From: Bombyx mori
Lineage: Eukaryota > Arthropoda > Insecta > Lepidoptera > Bombycidae
Direction of reading: 5' to 3'
Assembly: GCF_030269925.1 (NCBI RefSeq)
Contig: NC_085127.1
Coordinates: forward strand, 15,259,501-15,323,500
Length of the DNA: 64,000 nucleotides
Shown here: piece after piece, positions 55,801 through 63,628 of the stretch
Layout: each line of letters opens with the position of its first letter
Numbering within the stretch: position 1 is the stretch's first letter
The notes under the pieces: model-generated
What the model was told of the DNA's origin: nothing
The model's input: only the letters and a program-made list of their open reading frames with translations
Databases searched by the model: none
Made by a program: the position numbers and the translations under genes

Positions 55801-57742
55801 ACAGCTCCCGGCGCGAGGACTCCGGTAACTACTCGTGCGCGCCCTCCAACCTCGACTCCGCGTCCGTCGTGCTGCACGTGCTCAGTGGTCTGTGCAATAT
55901 GCTTTGTCTCTTCGACAAGTCTTCTTGCACCTCACTAGTTTAATATAAGACCGAAATACTTAACGTGACGGATACGAACGGACGTGTAACGGAATCATTC
56001 AAAGTGGTTTTTTTTACACTTCGAGATGTCCCATTAATTTTACTATTTATTTAATTAAAAACTCTTATGTTTGGGGTGGGTGACTTTACTATTAGAATAG
56101 AGTTTTATTGAGCTTTAAACATAATATATTTCCTTATGTCACTCGTTTTTCTTTTTCTTTCTGTTCCGTTATCGTCACCTCTTCTATAACTTTCTACAAA
56201 CAGGTTAAATTTGTTCTACGTACTGGACGATGATTTTTGGAGCTGATACCTAGTTTTAATTCAGTTTCATATCAGAGCCTGTTTAAAACAAAACAAAAAT
56301 ATTTTTATCACATGAAATATTTATGATATTTTATCTTATTAATATGCATTTCGTTCAAAATAATCCGTATTGGCCGTAACACAATCACTTGAAACTTGTG
56401 AGCAATTAATCGATTGAAAAAACGCTGTATCAATTCGCTCAAAAATGACCACTGTTCATCTTATCTTATGGAATCCTAATTATTGTGCCGTTTAGAGGAT
56501 ACATACAGCACATACTTTCCAAAACAAACGATAAGGCAAATACAAAGAGTTTCAGATCTGGAATGATGAAATCAAAAATTACCCTTATCAGCCGCGTTTG
56601 TGTGGATCATTTTTGTTTATCTACACGTGGTGTGGGTGGACTTGCTCATGACCTATCTAGTTTTAAGTGACTACCGGAGCCCATAAGTCCCATTATGTAT
56701 TGTTACGGTAACGGTTACCCACCCTTCTAATAGGAACGCATGTTTACTTTGCGGCAGAATAAGCAGGATGGTGCACCCACCCGTGCAGGCTTACAATTCG
56801 CCCTTCTGCAATAAAAGAAACGCGCTTTGTGAGCCAATTCTGAGTCTTGCTGAGAGAGGACCATTCTTGATTATAGATATTGTTTTGTTAAGAGTTTGTT
56901 ATGCTCCTCTGCCTACAAGGGCAATAAAGGCTATAAAAATTAGATTAAATGCGAGATTAAATAACAACTTCACAAGAGCTCATTGTTCAATGTATGGACA
57001 TTAAATACCTGATGTCGTACCGTATTGAATTGTCTTGGAAGCTACGAGATATTAAGACGTCGCACGATGGTCACGTGTGTAACAGTAAAAAATGTTTTTA
57101 TTTTTATGTTAACATAGCGGTGTTTGTGTGTCCAGGAGAGCAGCCGGCCGCGATGCAGCACGGGAACGGAGCCGCCCTGCCCCCCGCGCCGCGCCTCCTC
57201 ACCCTCCTGCTGGCGCTCGCACTCGCGCTTCTGCTCACGTCAGTCGCCACCACGGCATTTGCCTTTATATTTTTAGCCGTCGAAGGCATAATAACTTACC
57301 GCCCCCTGACGACCAATGCTCGCTCGGGGACATCGGCAATGCCACGAGCACATCTATGGCGCTGTCTAACGCTGAAGACACATACATCTTCTCTCGTGGT
57401 GCTTGGGAAATATTTTCGCCCTAAATCTAGTTGCAGTCATACAGGTTAACCAAGAGAGAGCGGCAGGAGTCTAGGAGAACGTTACTAACGACATCTCAGA
57501 CGAGAAACCGGGGAGCACGGCTCTTAAAGTCGACACGTTATTAGTACATGACACGTGCAGGTGTCAGCGCGGACCCGCGCCCCCACCACACGGGGACCAG
57601 TAGACGTTCACTGCGAAGCGTAACGTGAAAGCATTTCAAATGAAATATGGAAACATATTTTCTAAGCTTTGCTGTACCTGTTCCTAAAGTGCACGTTTAT
57701 AATTCCAGATTATTGTGCCACGACGAGGACGAAGGCAAATAG
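46752..57742 (+). CDS. dpr-family two-Ig-domain cell-surface protein (7 exons, 5' partial)
   Basis: Dpr (defective proboscis extension response) proteins are neuronal immunoglobulin-superfamily surface receptors that pair with DIP partners to specify synaptic partners in insects. Exons at 46,752-46,891, 47,444-47,584, 54,175-54,268, 55,504-55,697, 55,782-55,887, 57,136-57,238 and 57,709-57,742 join in frame at canonical AG/GT sites, giving about 271 codons. Family marks: PYFDPSAPNNITTQLG at the mature N-terminus, VSWIRRRDAHILTV, DAGLYECQ and PKMSHFVQLNVV (first Ig domain), then PAYIFWYHND and DSGNYSCAPSN (second Ig domain), and the near-invariant GE-PAAMQHGN before a Leu/Ala-rich hydrophobic tail, likely a membrane or GPI-anchor signal. 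The first exon here starts in phase 1, so the signal-peptide exon lies upstream. Which dpr paralogue this is cannot be decided without comparison. Confidence 0.9.
47444..47584 (+). CDS. dpr exon b: core of Ig1
   Basis: Acceptor GGTCGCAG, donor CAG|GTCAGT, 47 whole codons. It encodes the conserved VSWIRRRD-HILTV stretch and DERFQAF-WTLQ. The position after LTV is Asp, where I would expect Gly in most dpr proteins. Confidence 0.9.
47745..48076 (-). repeat. gypsy 2 3' LTR
   Basis: Downstream LTR of the minus-strand element. It also encodes the last 46 codons or so of the polyprotein, including the stop at 47,938. Confidence 0.9.
47938..53382 (-). CDS. gypsy 2 gag-pol polyprotein
   Basis: A 1,814-residue frame. 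Gag capsid-like region about residues 70-240, with a preceding Pro/Ser-rich start. A CCHC knuckle (CFYCKNYGHTREEC) near 330 is followed by a Cys-rich cluster (CYGC...CAKC). Aspartic protease LLDTGAKGC near 699. RT has AYLDDLLL near 1026 and RNase H has LRTDASNY near 1173. The integrase zinc region is near 1388-1430. Its catalytic acids are in LAMDLFG (about 1455), SDNGTQF (about 1516) and NPVERKN (about 1549). After the integrase core, KKGRGRPRIKP near 1745 is an AT-hook-like motif. The final residues are encoded within the 3' LTR. The frame is intact. The long region between gag and protease (about residues 400-690) has no domain I recognise. Confidence 0.9.
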   Translation of the reverse strand: MTKPRTRRQSRRQSEYFEPTEDDSSPPPTASGNISVNDMVAMMSTWQRNQEETFEKLLHTVLNQSHRSSPPPAQPALGNFASCKARYSGAPDESLDGFIDAVEAYKECANVSETNALRGLSMLLTHEAATWWQGVKTTMNKWDHALTSLRGAFGDSRPPHRIYKELFANPQKASEKTELFISKTRALLSRLPKDDLTTKVQMDMVYGLLHSKIRERLRREEIDTFDTLLRKSREIEESCDESLSTSGLQSKLRQRQFPPPRHAASIAAVQGSTTAPPLPPQSAPKPPAPAVESSAHGTYRRSLRCSVVPPPPSSPQPHGSSTQFVNARRRYCFYCKNYGHTREECRRLAAKGRQDIDNAADPVPSCYGCNEKGVTRSQCAKCNSDFSACEYDGPKGALMGIYGTRYSTTVIKSSCNKDETQVSSTSSYNSVSHKGSPSSMLSLPESNFDSLNHKLLLVNNIARECSDIFLPAQFKSALPELFHTKNNHTEYLPNQFTSVLPELFYANIDHIEFLPIDFTAFLPYQYFLCDNGCVFNLSRDTNRFECMSHYVPPPASKLTNVLGDCSISKCNLTTTKSKSFSTSDDKSRVTMIFSEHPRKLNTDVRVTMTNVFRGQSGNINNLKKKLTKSTRLTMQDDCNSNQKLFSNVESQFFLNRTTTCSNISLSTLDSTNLDAHPQVPDTCQSQRRPILGVEILGVRGTALLDTGAKGCIAGASLYQVLLKHNHPCQETTKRVRLADGSVQIRELLVTNLHVKMKNKLLCLEFIIFPETKSNDTILGMDFIASAGMVIDFAASIWYFSGDEVTYPLEFELSRPCVSVSSADFLREEEGVMLHPKERLLLSDFLKQNEDLFEPGGGPTPYAEHHIDTGDNAPIAVPPYRLTPAKREVMKAELEKMLADDVIEECESAWSAPALLVPKKDGSFRFCVDYRRLNAITKTDSYPIPLIDDLLQMTRRDCHMSTIDLRAGYWQVNVAEKDRDKTAFISPFGTYRFKRMPFGLKNAPSTFQRLIDRFRSSSSLQDIFLLAYLDDLLLITQGSFQDHLQDLDKVFDRLRHFGLHANRAKCHFARQEVTYLGHVITPKGIKPDSTKVDAVLKMKEPHNLKHLKSFLQTCSWFRKFIPDFSRIAEPLTKLTRKNEAWTWGEAQQRAFDLLKSKLTSAPILIQADYTQPFLLRTDASNYAIGAALLQGNNNNEKPIEYASRLLTSAERNYSTTEREALAVVWAVEKFRGYIDGHLCIVKSDHQPLKWLLTLKSPSGRLIRWALKLQAFDLKIEYSPGKVNTLADTLSRPTCDGTNDCEVCSVTVDYPQALPSQLRAEQLEDPEVAKIIQDLESVDELTSTRWLERGYVLQQGVLYRYDPDNDSEEAQMVVPISKRKEILKSFHDSPTAGHQGIERTLQRIREHFFFPGMRRYVTEYLKNCVDCLRYKAANQKPAGLLQTPVLQQRSEVLAMDLFGPLPEGDQGQRWVLIVEDVATRWVELFSLVEATAENCAKLLIEEYFLRYGLPRRVVSDNGTQFISSVMQLSMFILGIKQELIPVYHPEANPVERKNRDLKVQLSLLVKTEHRNWPKYLAHVRFAMNSAVCSTTGKTPAFLTFARELRTPYEMHHDLRAILDKENFVPSATPYLRSFIRTLQDIRDRVEKKQDQRKEIGDTARRPMPPYKENDLVLVKTHALSNASKGTTSKFMPKRDGPYRVKRVITPTTFILANLTDDDTVIGKYHSSDLTPFTQTSDTTPIVPKKGRGRPRIKPSDTKLDPGRATNLEGEPITRRDISERTLNSHQRVPRNAPQPAVIGPRPRRHRKPPLRLRMMD
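53447..53464 (-). other. possible tRNA primer-binding site of gypsy 2
   Basis: On the minus strand, TGGACGCCCAACTAGTGG lies 4 bases inside the 5' LTR. Starting with TGG just after the LTR is what a primer site for a tRNA 3' end looks like. The tRNA is not assigned. Confidence 0.45.
53469..53800 (-). repeat. gypsy 2 5' LTR
   Basis: Upstream LTR of the minus-strand element, 332 bp. It repeats the polyprotein C-terminal codons (53,662-53,800 on the minus strand), which are not used in this position. Confidence 0.9.
54175..54268 (+). CDS. dpr exon c: end of Ig1
   Basis: Acceptor GTGTTCCAG, donor TAG|GTGCGT, leaving in phase 1. It encodes VKYVQARDAGLYECQ and the strongly conserved EPKMSHFVQLNVV stretch, including the second Ig1 cysteine. 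Confidence 0.9.
54269..55503 (+). other. dpr intron between exons c and d
   Basis: 1,235 bp. It contains a strongly decayed SINE body (about 54,547-54,705), and otherwise nothing recognised. Confidence 0.6.
54547..54705 (+). repeat. strongly diverged Bm1-type SINE body
   Basis: Recognisable only from ordered remnants: CTGGTAGAACGTCTTGTGA, TTTCTGCCGAGAAGCAG, CATTTCGGTTT and GCCTCAAGGTAG. Confidence 0.5.
55504..55697 (+). CDS. dpr exon d: first part of Ig2
   Basis: Acceptor TTTACAG, donor ACG|GTCAGT. It completes a Val codon with exon c. It encodes PKIEIVGESDLYVKAGSTVSL with the first Ig2 cysteine in LKC, then PAYIFWYHNDERVLNY. Confidence 0.9.
55782..55887 (+). CDS. dpr exon e: end of Ig2
   Basis: Acceptor CGTTTCAG, and a weaker donor GTG|GTCTGT in phase 1. 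The preceding intron is only 84 bp. It encodes IGNLIIYSSRREDSGNYSC, then APSN and VVLHVLS. Confidence 0.87.
56608..56810 (-). repeat. diverged Bm1-type SINE, minus
   Basis: In the dpr intron between exons e and f. Remnants of the reversed tail and body are visible (GGTGGACTTGCTCATGACC, GACTACCGGAGCCCATA, ACCCACCCTTC, GGATGGTGCACCCACCCGTG). A retroelement-tail fragment follows at about 56,880-56,935. Confidence 0.6.
57136..57238 (+). CDS. dpr exon f: conserved C-terminal motif and hydrophobic tail
   Basis: Acceptor GTGTCCAG. It completes a Gly codon with exon e and encodes EQPAAMQHGNG followed by a Leu/Ala-rich hydrophobic run of about 20 residues. Two endings are possible: splicing at CAC|GTCAGT (57,239) to 57,709, or reading through to a stop at 57,447-57,449. 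I prefer splicing because the donor is good and the next exon joins in phase. Confidence 0.8.
57709..57742 (+). CDS. dpr exon g: last codons (probable)
   Basis: Acceptor TAATTCCAG at 57,701-57,708. It joins exon f in phase, adds eleven residues (TLLCHDEDEGK, the Thr codon split), and stops at TAG 57,740-57,742. It is short, so it could be wrong. Confidence 0.5.
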
Positions 57743-58059
57743 CGGAGCGAGGTCGCGGCGGGGGGGTCGCGCGGGGGGACCGCGGGGGCGCCCCCCTCTG
57801 TGCTCGTGTTCATACAAGACGCTGTTTGTATCGGTTCTAAAGTTTATATTGCGGGAAACAAACCTGTGTAAATATTGCGGCGCCGCCGAACTTGTAAAGA
57901 TGTAAATACTAAGCTAATATAGTTATAATTGATTAAAATATTATTAAATTAATTAAACTGTGAATTAATCTGCCGCGTGCGTGACGCGATGCCCCTCGCG
58001 TCACGCACGCACGCACACAGTCATGTTGTGTGTACCGTTACGTTAGTGCCAGTACACAC

Positions 58060-58130
58060 TCGCACGTGCGCTGCGTGACGCTGCGTGACGCTGCGACGCG
58101 ACGGTGTGACGCTGCGTGCGTGACGACTCG
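58060..58130. repeat. short imperfect GTGACGCTGC repeat
   Basis: Four or five imperfect copies of a roughly 10-base GC-rich unit. Confidence 0.6.
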
Positions 58131-58523
58131 GAGCGTCGCTCTGCTGCTAGTTCAACAGTACAAACCTATTAACGAACTAATGGAATTGTGAACCGTCACT
58201 TGTAAAGAATATTATTAATGACATTACGTGTGTTGTATATTTTTATCGAATTTTAATTACCTACATGTGTACGACGTGAGCCGCGACAGTTCGATCCCTT
58301 CGCGCTGAGGGCGATGACTTCTAGCTGCGGAGTATTACTGAACCCCACCGAACCATAGCCGATCATTCGTTGTGTGTATTAGAAACCTGAGCGATGTATA
58401 AAGCTCCAATCGCTCCCTATTCATTTTGAAACGTTCTGTGGACAAATCTATGAAACTGCCTAATGGTTCAACCATTACGTCTTTATCATTTCCTTATTAA
58501 ATAAATGTGGTGTTTCGAAACGA

Positions 58524-58529
58524 AATAAA
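58524..58529 (+). terminator. candidate dpr polyadenylation signal
   Basis: AATAAA, with a second copy 24 bp upstream (58,500). It lies about 780 bp after the proposed dpr stop codon. No independent support. Confidence 0.4.
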
Positions 58530-58949
58530 GGTAATCAGATATTGTCCACAACAAGGTCCGCTGTACCCTAGCACTGTATACAACTGTATTGTACTGAACG
58601 CGAGTATTATGTAACGCAGGCATGTCTAAAGGCTTCGTCAGCGTTCTGAACTATCAGCACGCGTCGCGTCTGAAGGCAAGTCTATCTGGTGTCGAATGTC
58701 GCGGCTGATCTCAGACACGCGCTACACTCGTCTCCTAGAGGCGACTGGACCGCGTGGCGGGTTATGTTCTGTTGACACTGTTACTGCCTCACTTGTACAT
58801 ACATTACTTTAAGGATAAAAATAAAGATGAGATCGTTGAAACATTATACCGTCTCTCATTTAACTCCCTCGTCCACTCTTCCCTCATGCTTCCGCCGCTC
58901 ACAGTGGGGTTATCAATTAACAACAAAGTCATGTAACGACACAAATATT

Positions 58950-58955
58950 TTTATT
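58950..58955 (-). terminator. candidate WDSUB1-like polyadenylation signal
   Basis: AATAAA on the minus strand, about 500 bp downstream of the stop codon at 59,452. The two convergent genes would then be separated by only about 400 bp. Confidence 0.35.
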
Positions 58956-59451
58956 TAATAATTGCAGATGCACATTAAGGTTTTTCAATGAGATCACACT
59001 AACAATGTGAATGAATAAAACTCACAAAATTGAAACGCCATCATTCATCGAATACTTGATTCAAACGTATCGGTGCTACAAATTTAATATTCAGTCAATC
59101 GAACAACGGACAGAATACATTCCAAAAATAAGGCACTTACAATAAAGTTAGCAGGACGATAAAAATACAATAATACACGCTCATAATTACATTCATTTAG
59201 TCGAGTAAACAGCGCGACCGCATTCATTTGATGAGATGCGCATAGCATTAGAAATAATGTTTAGAGCCTGCATACCGACATACTTTTACCTGTCAAATAT
59301 TATAATATAGAACGTTCGATAGGTATGTATATTTAGGTCGATCAACAGTAGATTGTGCTACTTTAAAACCATACAAATAAATAAAAACTGCAAAAGAGAG
59401 ATTCGTGCAAGTCCAATGTCACTGGATGTATTATACAATACTAAGCAAGGG

Positions 59452-59564
59452 TTACACTGATGAGTTCTCCTGTATGAAGGTCCGGAGTTGGTCGCGCAGA
59501 GAGTAGTTGGGCGACACGAGGACACTGCGCATGCGCCGACCAGACACCGGAGACACAGCGCCTT
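59452..59564 (-). CDS. WDSUB1-like last exon: end of U-box
   Basis: Acceptor GTGTGTCAG on the minus strand. It completes a Glu codon with the previous exon and encodes GAVSPVSGRRMRSVLVSPNY, then SLRDQLRTFIQENSSV and stop TAA. The S-P-V-(S/T)-G and PN-SLR pattern is typical of a U-box C-terminal half, which supports this distant 113-bp exon. Confidence 0.85.
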
Positions 59565-62500
59565 CTGACACACAGGATACATCTCTTTACTTCGATAACA
59601 ACAGCAACAACAACTCAACTGACTAACTACTGAGTGTCGACACTTCCCGGCTACACTAATCAGTCAATTCAAAGTCGTTCCGTGTGTTTGTTCGCCGCAA
59701 CATCACGAAGCCTGTCTAGGCTATTTCAAAAAGTCTGTTATTTCATCAAATATTAATAAAATATGTCGTCGCAACTCACTATTTGGTTAACTAAGATTAG
59801 TTAAAGTTTGCTGTTTCCTTAATATTACGCATCTAGCAACTGTTGGAGACGGTATTCAAGAGAATTCATGACTAAGCTACTCCCACTATTCTAATACAAA
59901 TACGAGTGACCATTGTCGCACAAAACGTCATCGTTCTCATCGAACCCGTCGCTTGCGACGAAGGGCTCGACGAGGTAATTAACCGATAGACACTGCCCAC
60001 TGAGTTTCTCGCCGGATCTTCTCAGTGGGTCGCGTTTCCGATCCAGTAGTAAATTCTGGGAAGCTCTGCTCTTGCTAGGGCTAGTGTTAGCAACGTCGTC
60101 GTCAGGTTTGAGCCCGTGAGCTCACCTACTTGTTAGGGTTAGGTAGGCAAAAAAAACGCACAAAGCATTCCGGCTCGAGCAGTCGAACGGCTCTCTGCAG
60201 CTCTCTGCTGTTATCGCTGTACACTTGAATATAATGTGTAATAAACCGAATTCATTGGAAAAGTGAGTCTTAATTACTGTCACTATGGAAGGCAATTATA
60301 ATGATGAAGAGAATAGTGGCAACAGCGCTGACGTTATCATTTTAAAAACCATGGAACCAGCCTCTCCGTCATACATATATATATATAATATATTAAAATA
60401 TAATAATACAATTATAATAATATATAAGTATAATACTATCACTTAAGTGAGTACGTAAGTAGTAAGAATGATTTTTTGGCAGCGTTTCAATTTCTTAATA
60501 CATATATATGTACATTTTTTATTTGATATTTTTTTCCCTGTAGACAGACGGGTATACGGCCCACCTGATGCCACATCATCAATGCCAGGGGCAGAGCTAA
60601 GCCACTCGTCATGATAATCGCCTTATCGTTGCCGCCGCTGATTACTCCCCGAACCCTGATCACGCAGGAGCCAGTCACCGTCGACGCCCTAGACACGTCC
60701 TTACGGATCCATCAGATCCAATAACCTTTGCATTAGACGTCTTCAGCTCTAACACTAGGAGCAGGCTTAGGGATCCCGGTAACCGAGCTCGATAAGGAGG
60801 TCGACGTGCAACCTAACCCATGAATCAGCCCACTGAGTTACTTGCCGGATCTTCTCAGCGGGTCGCGATTCCGATCCGGTAGTAGATTCATTCGCGATGC
60901 AGCTGCCCTTGAGTTGTTAGGTCTTCTTTGGAGGCGCTCCGGCAGCTGTTACCAAATCCCACCCTCCTGGCTGAGCCTATGCTTGCTCACCTGTCCTGGT
61001 GAAACTGGAAAGGCCTCCGGGCCACCAGTAATCTTTCAATCATAAAAAAAGCTAAGTCACTGTCTACCTTCCTATTTTCAAGTAATGTAATTCTAATCCA
61101 ATTGAAAGATAACAAACTTATGTACATTGAGTACAGTGAGTTTGATATTAAGCACGCTCTTCATTCCCAGCAATACTACACGAGACTAGCCGAGCACGGG
61201 AGTGTAGAGACCCTGTTCGCCTCCTCCTCGCCTACATCCGTGTACATCCGTGTCGGTGTCATGTCGGTACTATTGCGCGATACGGAGCCCAACACCCCCC
61301 CCCCCACTCCCGTCTCGATTATTCCACCGGCAATAAACGAAGTGCGCGCACGTCGTTTTTGTTATCAACGGCGCTTTTTTTTCTTTTGCTAACATATAAT
61401 TGTAGTAGGCTGGAGTACATAAAGCTACAGCGGCAGACTTTTTTTTTTTTTTTTTTATGGCTTAGATGGGTGGACGAGCTCACAGCCCACCTGGTCTTAA
61501 GTGGTTACTGGAGCCCATAGACATCCACAACGTAAATGCGCCACCCACCTTGAGATACAAGTTCTAAGGTCTCAGTATAGTTACAACGGCTACCCGACCC
61601 TTCAAACCGAAACGCATTACTGCTTCACGGTAGAAATAGGCAGGGCGGTGGTACCCACCCGCGCGGACTCACAAGAGGTCCTACCACCAGTAATTACGCA
61701 AATTATAATTTTGCGGGTTTCATTTTTATTACACGATGTTATTCCTTCACCGTGGAAGTCAATCGTGAACATTTGTTGAGTACGTATTTCATTAGAAAAA
61801 TTGGTACCCGCCTGAGATTCGAACATCGGTGCATCGCTCAACACGAATGCATCGGACGTCTTATCCGTTAGGCCACGACGACTTCTAATAAGTCAATCCT
61901 GTACGAGTTCTGAACGGGCATTGCGTGAGTGGGAATGTCGTCATGTCCCGGCAGGAGTGTAGAGCGCGCTTTAGTAGCGTCGCGGGGTGGTGCAAGGGGC
62001 TGGTTGTAGTTACCGGCTGCGATGAACCACTGCACGATGGCGGCGCGCTCGTAGGTGAAGCCGTCGGGCGCACGGGCCGGCTCACGCAGCACGCGGTGCG
62101 TCAGCGGACAGCGCAGCCGGTGCGGAGCCGCCGCGCTCTGCGCACACACACGCACCGACGTGCCGCGTTACTTAAGGGAAGCGTATGTCGACTCACTCGT
62201 CGGGCAAAACATATAATTTTAAAATAAACATTTCGAGGAGACAGGAAACACATCACTGTATGTTAAAAAGACTTGTAAGAATGATACAGGCTGTCCCAAA
62301 AGCTGTATGTCGAGCAGTAAGCTGTAGAAGGTATTTTACAATTCAATTTTACAATTTCGTTTAGTATACAGAGAGTTCAAATAATTTGTTATAAAAAAAA
62401 TTCAATCATTCAAAATATGCACCCATGGTATCGATTCCTCTCTGCCTGTGGAGTATATGTTCAAAGCCCTTCTTGAAGAGCTTAGGGTGTACGAGAGCTA

Positions 62501-63571
62501 ACAAACTGAAGAGCTCTTCAAAGGTTTTTGTACTGCCTCTCGGGTAATAATTATTTTTTCCTGCCAAGAAGTTATCCAAATATTGAAAAAAGTATAAATC
62601 TGTCAGCGTAAAGTCTAGGATGTACGATTGATGATGCAAAGCCTGCAACACGAGCTCTCATAGCTTGTAGGCCGGCTGATGTGACGTACAATGTTGTACG
62701 TAACGTAACGTAACGTGATGTCGAACATTCTGACCGGCAAAAGAGTAGTATCGGTCCTCAACCAGTCGAGCTCAGCGCGCAGCCTCGGGCGGGTCTCCGC
62801 TCGCTCCAGCTCCTGCTTGCTGCACTCCTGTCCGTCTTCCGGCGCCGCTTCACCTGTAAACCAACCACAAAACTTATCGAATAAATCTGTATCATTTCAT
62901 ATCATGGTTTACCTGTTACTTTGCAAGAAGACTAATAAATCAATAAATCCATCAACGACGTTATCCCGACGTTGCCTTTCATTCGGTGTATGATCGAATT
63001 GTGCGAGTGTGACTTACCATACCCGAGGTCGTCGAGGAGTTCATCGACCGGCACATCGAGCAGCTGAGCTCCGGTGAGCGCAAGGTCCTGGGCTCTTCTC
63101 ATCAACACGGTTTTCTCTTCGTGCGTCATAAGCGCGCCTAAGACATAATTTAATTAGTTTTAAACAGAAGCGATCAAAATAATGAAACTCAATAAATATA
63201 TAATTCTAACCGGGCGGATGTATGATGTACTCATGAAGCCATCGCGTTACCCCGGCGAGTCCCCAGAACCTGGGCGCAGTGCAGTCGTCTTCGGCGCGGG
63301 CAGCGGGCGGCGGCACCCGCCACACCGCCAGCGCGCCGCCCAGCGAGCCCACCGCCAGCAGGTCGGCGAACAGCGCGGCCGCCAGCGCGCCCCCCGCGCC
63401 GCTCCCCTCCGCCGCCGCGTGCGCCTCCAGCCCCGCGCCGCGCCACACGCGCGCCCACCGGTCCGCGCCCGCCGACACCAGCGCGCCCGCGCCCCCCCAC
63501 CGCACGCACGACACGCCGCCGCCGTGCGCCTCCACCTGCCGCACCAGCCGCACCTCCGCCCGGTCCCCATC
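59452..63571 (-). CDS. WDSUB1-like WD40-SAM-U-box protein (3' five exons)
   Basis: WDSUB1 proteins combine N-terminal WD40 repeats, a SAM domain and a C-terminal U-box. The U-box makes them putative E3 ubiquitin ligases that recruit an E2 enzyme. Exons at 63,211-63,571, 63,018-63,137, 62,735-62,853, 62,014-62,137 and 59,452-59,564 join in frame at AG/GT sites and give 278 residues plus a stop. They encode two WD repeats (VSCVRWGGAGALVSAGADRW; DLLAVGSLGGALAVWRV), a SAM domain across two exons (VTRWLHEYI ... LTGAQLLDVPVDELLDDLGYG), a charged linker, and a U-box (LRCPLTHRVLREPARAPDGF ... SPNYSLRDQL). The exon entering at 63,571 is in phase 0, so more WD exons lie beyond the window. This domain order is unique to WDSUB1 as far as I know. 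Confidence 0.88.
59920..60150 (+). repeat. LINE-like 3'-end fragment
   Basis: Contains CCCACTGAGTTTCTCGCCGG, TCTTCTCAGTGGGTCGCG and GTGAGCTCACCTAC, ending in an A run. The core is repeated at 60,832-60,890 with a few changes. I recognise this as a common Bombyx interspersed repeat but cannot name it. Confidence 0.6.
60533..60610 (-). repeat. retroelement 3'-tail, minus
   Basis: Reverse orientation of the tail at 28,891-29,012: GACAGACGGGTATACGGCCC, then ACCTGATG and AATGCCAGGGGCAGAGC. Confidence 0.65.
60690..61050 (+). repeat. LINE-like 3'-end fragment
   Basis: Shares the core CACTGAGTT...GCCGGATCTTCTCAG with 59,920-60,150 but has a different end: CCTGTCCTGGTGAAACTGG, then AAAGGCCTCCGGGCCACCAG and an A run. 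These are probably related LINE families. Confidence 0.6.
61439..61883 (-). repeat. Bm1-type SINE, full length, minus
   Basis: Long poly-T, reversed tail and body, and an almost complete tRNA-like head (reversed A box CTTATCCGTTAGGCCACGACG). It sits in an intron of the WDSUB1-like gene in the same orientation as the gene. Confidence 0.93.
62014..62137 (-). CDS. WDSUB1-like exon: U-box N-terminal half
   Basis: Acceptor TGTGTGCGCAG, donor CCG|GTAACT in phase 1. It encodes SAAAPHRLRCPLTHRVLREP, then ARAPDGFTYERAAIVQWFIAA. The C-P-(I/L)-T and DG-(F/Y)-(T/S)-YE blocks are the diagnostic U-box features. Confidence 0.9.
62287..62660 (-). pseudogene. mariner transposase C-terminal relic
   Basis: A minus-strand frame resembles the end of a DD34D mariner transposase (D-(T/P)-TDLYFFQYLDNFLAGK, then EHILHRQRGIDTMGAYFE). 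The other side shows a terminal-repeat-like CAGGCTGTCCCAAAAGC next to TA (62,285-62,286). Only the 3' third remains. It lies in the intron between the linker and U-box exons of the WDSUB1-like gene. Confidence 0.65.
62735..62853 (-). CDS. WDSUB1-like exon: end of SAM and linker
   Basis: Acceptor GTTTACAG, donor CCG|GTCAGA. It completes a Gly codon and encodes a charged, helix-prone linker (SKQELERAETRPRLRAEL) that connects SAM and U-box. No catalytic feature. Confidence 0.83.
63018..63137 (-). CDS. WDSUB1-like exon: SAM domain
   Basis: Acceptor TGTCTTAG, donor ATG|GTAAGT. It encodes the SAM helices (EEKTVLMRRAQDLALTGAQL, then LDVPVDELLDDLGYG). The LTG-LL and LL-DLG pattern is typical of SAM domains. 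Confidence 0.88.
63211..63571 (-). CDS. WDSUB1-like exon: last WD repeats and SAM start
   Basis: Acceptor TTGTTTAG, donor CCG|GTTAGA in phase 1. 120 codons, extremely GC-rich, so other frames on both strands are also open. It encodes two WD40-like blades and, after CTAPRFWGLAGVTRWLHEYI, the first SAM helix. Confidence 0.87.
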
Positions 63572-63628
63572 CTAAACAAATCATTTAACTTCACTTTATT
63601 TCGATTGTTCAAGCTAGACTCATAATAA

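Larger units (their letters stand above)
57743..58545 (+). other. probable dpr 3' untranslated region
   Basis: No coding signal. It includes a GACGCTGCGTG-type repeat (about 58,064-58,125) and two AATAAA poly-A signals at 58,500-58,505 and 58,524-58,529, on the plus strand. Confidence 0.5.
59565..62013 (-). other. WDSUB1-like intron 4 (numbered within window)
   Basis: 2,449 bp filled mainly with repeats: LINE 3'-end fragments (59,920-60,150 and about 60,690-61,050), a retroelement tail (60,533-60,610) and a full-length SINE (61,439-61,883). Confidence 0.75.

Noticed and set aside
55484..55877. Alternative frames antisense or shifted to dpr exons d-e
   Set aside because: GC-rich shadows. They cross the splice sites and have no Ig motifs.
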